A stretch of DNA of 6,346 nt from Candidatus Heimdallarchaeota archaeon (GTDB taxonomy: Archaea > Asgardarchaeota > Heimdallarchaeia > JABLTI01): the NCBI GenBank assembly GCA_030602675.1, contig JAUVZH010000163.1:1-6346 (forward strand), written 5' to 3'. The translations under genes were made by a program, and so were the position numbers. The notes below the pieces were generated by a model that saw nothing but the letters and a program-made list of their open reading frames with translations, did no database searches and was not told the DNA's origin. Below are positions 6,027 to 6,346 of the stretch, piece after piece. Within the stretch, counting starts at the first letter, position 1; each line of letters begins with the position of its first letter.

Positions 6027-6036
6027 TATTTTATCT
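6027..6036 (+). promoter_or_regulatory. Candidate TATA box for the 3'-edge gene
   Basis: CTATTTTATC lies 63-72 nt before the TTG at 6099, the same distance at which other genes in the window carry a box. TTTTAAAATAC just upstream (6016-6026) is an alternative. Weak, sequence-only support. Confidence 0.25.
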
Positions 6037-6087
6037 AGCAGTATGAATCTATCGAACTAAAACGATATTATTGAATGATAAATAGCT

Positions 6088-6091
6088 GGTG
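6088..6091 (+). promoter_or_regulatory. Shine-Dalgarno site GGTG deciding the TTG start at 6099
   Basis: GGTG lies 7 nt before TTG 6099-6101. The in-frame ATG at 6075 has no such site in front of it, so TTG is preferred although it is the rarer codon. Confidence 0.5.
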
Positions 6092-6098
6092 CTCACAA

Positions 6099-6346
6099 TT
6101 GTCTAAGAAAATCACTTTGGAAGATCTTATTCGCATCTTTGGTGAAGATTTTATTCCGTCCGAGATTGATCATAAGATCATAATGAAACACTTTGATGTT
6201 GGGGTTAATCGAATTATTGGTGATAAATCTATTGACAAAGTAAAAGCTGTTTTACTTTCAGCAATTGAAACTGCAAGAACAGAGCAATTTAAGGATAAAG
6301 GAGGAGTAATTAGTTCACCCGCAGCTAGACTAGCACCTAAGATAAC
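6099..6346 (+). CDS. N-terminal part of an unrecognised protein, cut by the window edge
   Basis: An open frame runs from TTG 6099 to the end of the window with no stop: 82 codons, then two bases. The protein begins MSKKITLEDLIRIFGEDF, continues as a charged, mostly helical-looking segment (LEDLIRIF, IDKVKAVLLSAIETAR), and reaches GGVISSPAARLAP at 68-80. There is no signal peptide or membrane helix. Codon use resembles the neighbouring genes, and the GGTG site upstream supports real translation. An alternative start is ATG 6075, which adds eight residues (including Trp and Cys) but lacks a Shine-Dalgarno. I do not recognise the family. The GGVISSPAARLAP stretch looks motif-like and might be the start of a conserved domain continuing past the edge. 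Confidence 0.7.
   Translation, partial: MSKKITLEDLIRIFGEDFIPSEIDHKIIMKHFDVGVNRIIGDKSIDKVKAVLLSAIETARTEQFKDKGGVISSPAARLAPKI

Overview
The window is strongly AT-rich and looks like chromosomal DNA of an archaeon, most likely an Asgard (Promethearchaeota) lineage. The archaeal markers are an HMf-type histone, an archaeal-type serine hydroxymethyltransferase (SHMT), candidate TATA boxes and GGTGA/GGAG Shine-Dalgarno sites. The eukaryote-like markers are an Arf-family small GTPase with the full WDxGGQ-type switch II and NKxD signature, and a GT3-family (animal/fungal-type) glycogen synthase. This combination is typical of Asgard genomes. The placement is an inference from gene content; I cannot resolve a class or genus.

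Layout: 1-208 holds no gene I can support, only a candidate T-rich terminator. 209-889 (minus) encodes a three-helix membrane protein with a very acidic cytosolic segment. It is divergent from 1099-2109 (plus), an Arf-like GTPase fused to a C-terminal domain I do not recognise. That gene converges, 16 nt apart, on 2126-4009 (minus), the GT3 glycogen synthase. The synthase is divergent from 4211-5548 (plus), SHMT (glyA), which is followed by a G/C hairpin and T-rich tract. 5733-5966 (plus) is a histone with a short basic N-terminal tail. 6099-6346 (plus) is the start of an unrecognised protein cut by the window edge.

The genes do not form an operon. Each appears to be its own transcription unit, with a candidate AT-rich box about 65-78 nt upstream of the start in most cases, followed by a leader with a Shine-Dalgarno site. 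Four of the six start codons are TTG or GTG. Functions are mixed: C1/amino-acid metabolism (SHMT), storage polysaccharide (glycogen synthase), chromatin (histone), GTPase signalling or membrane dynamics, and an uncharacterised membrane protein. I see no mobile element, CRISPR array, tRNA or rRNA. No clear multi-gene novel system is visible. The best leads are the Arf GTPase fusion, the archaeal GT3 glycogen synthase with a reduced arginine regulatory helix, the tailed histone with changed stacking positions, and the acidic membrane protein.
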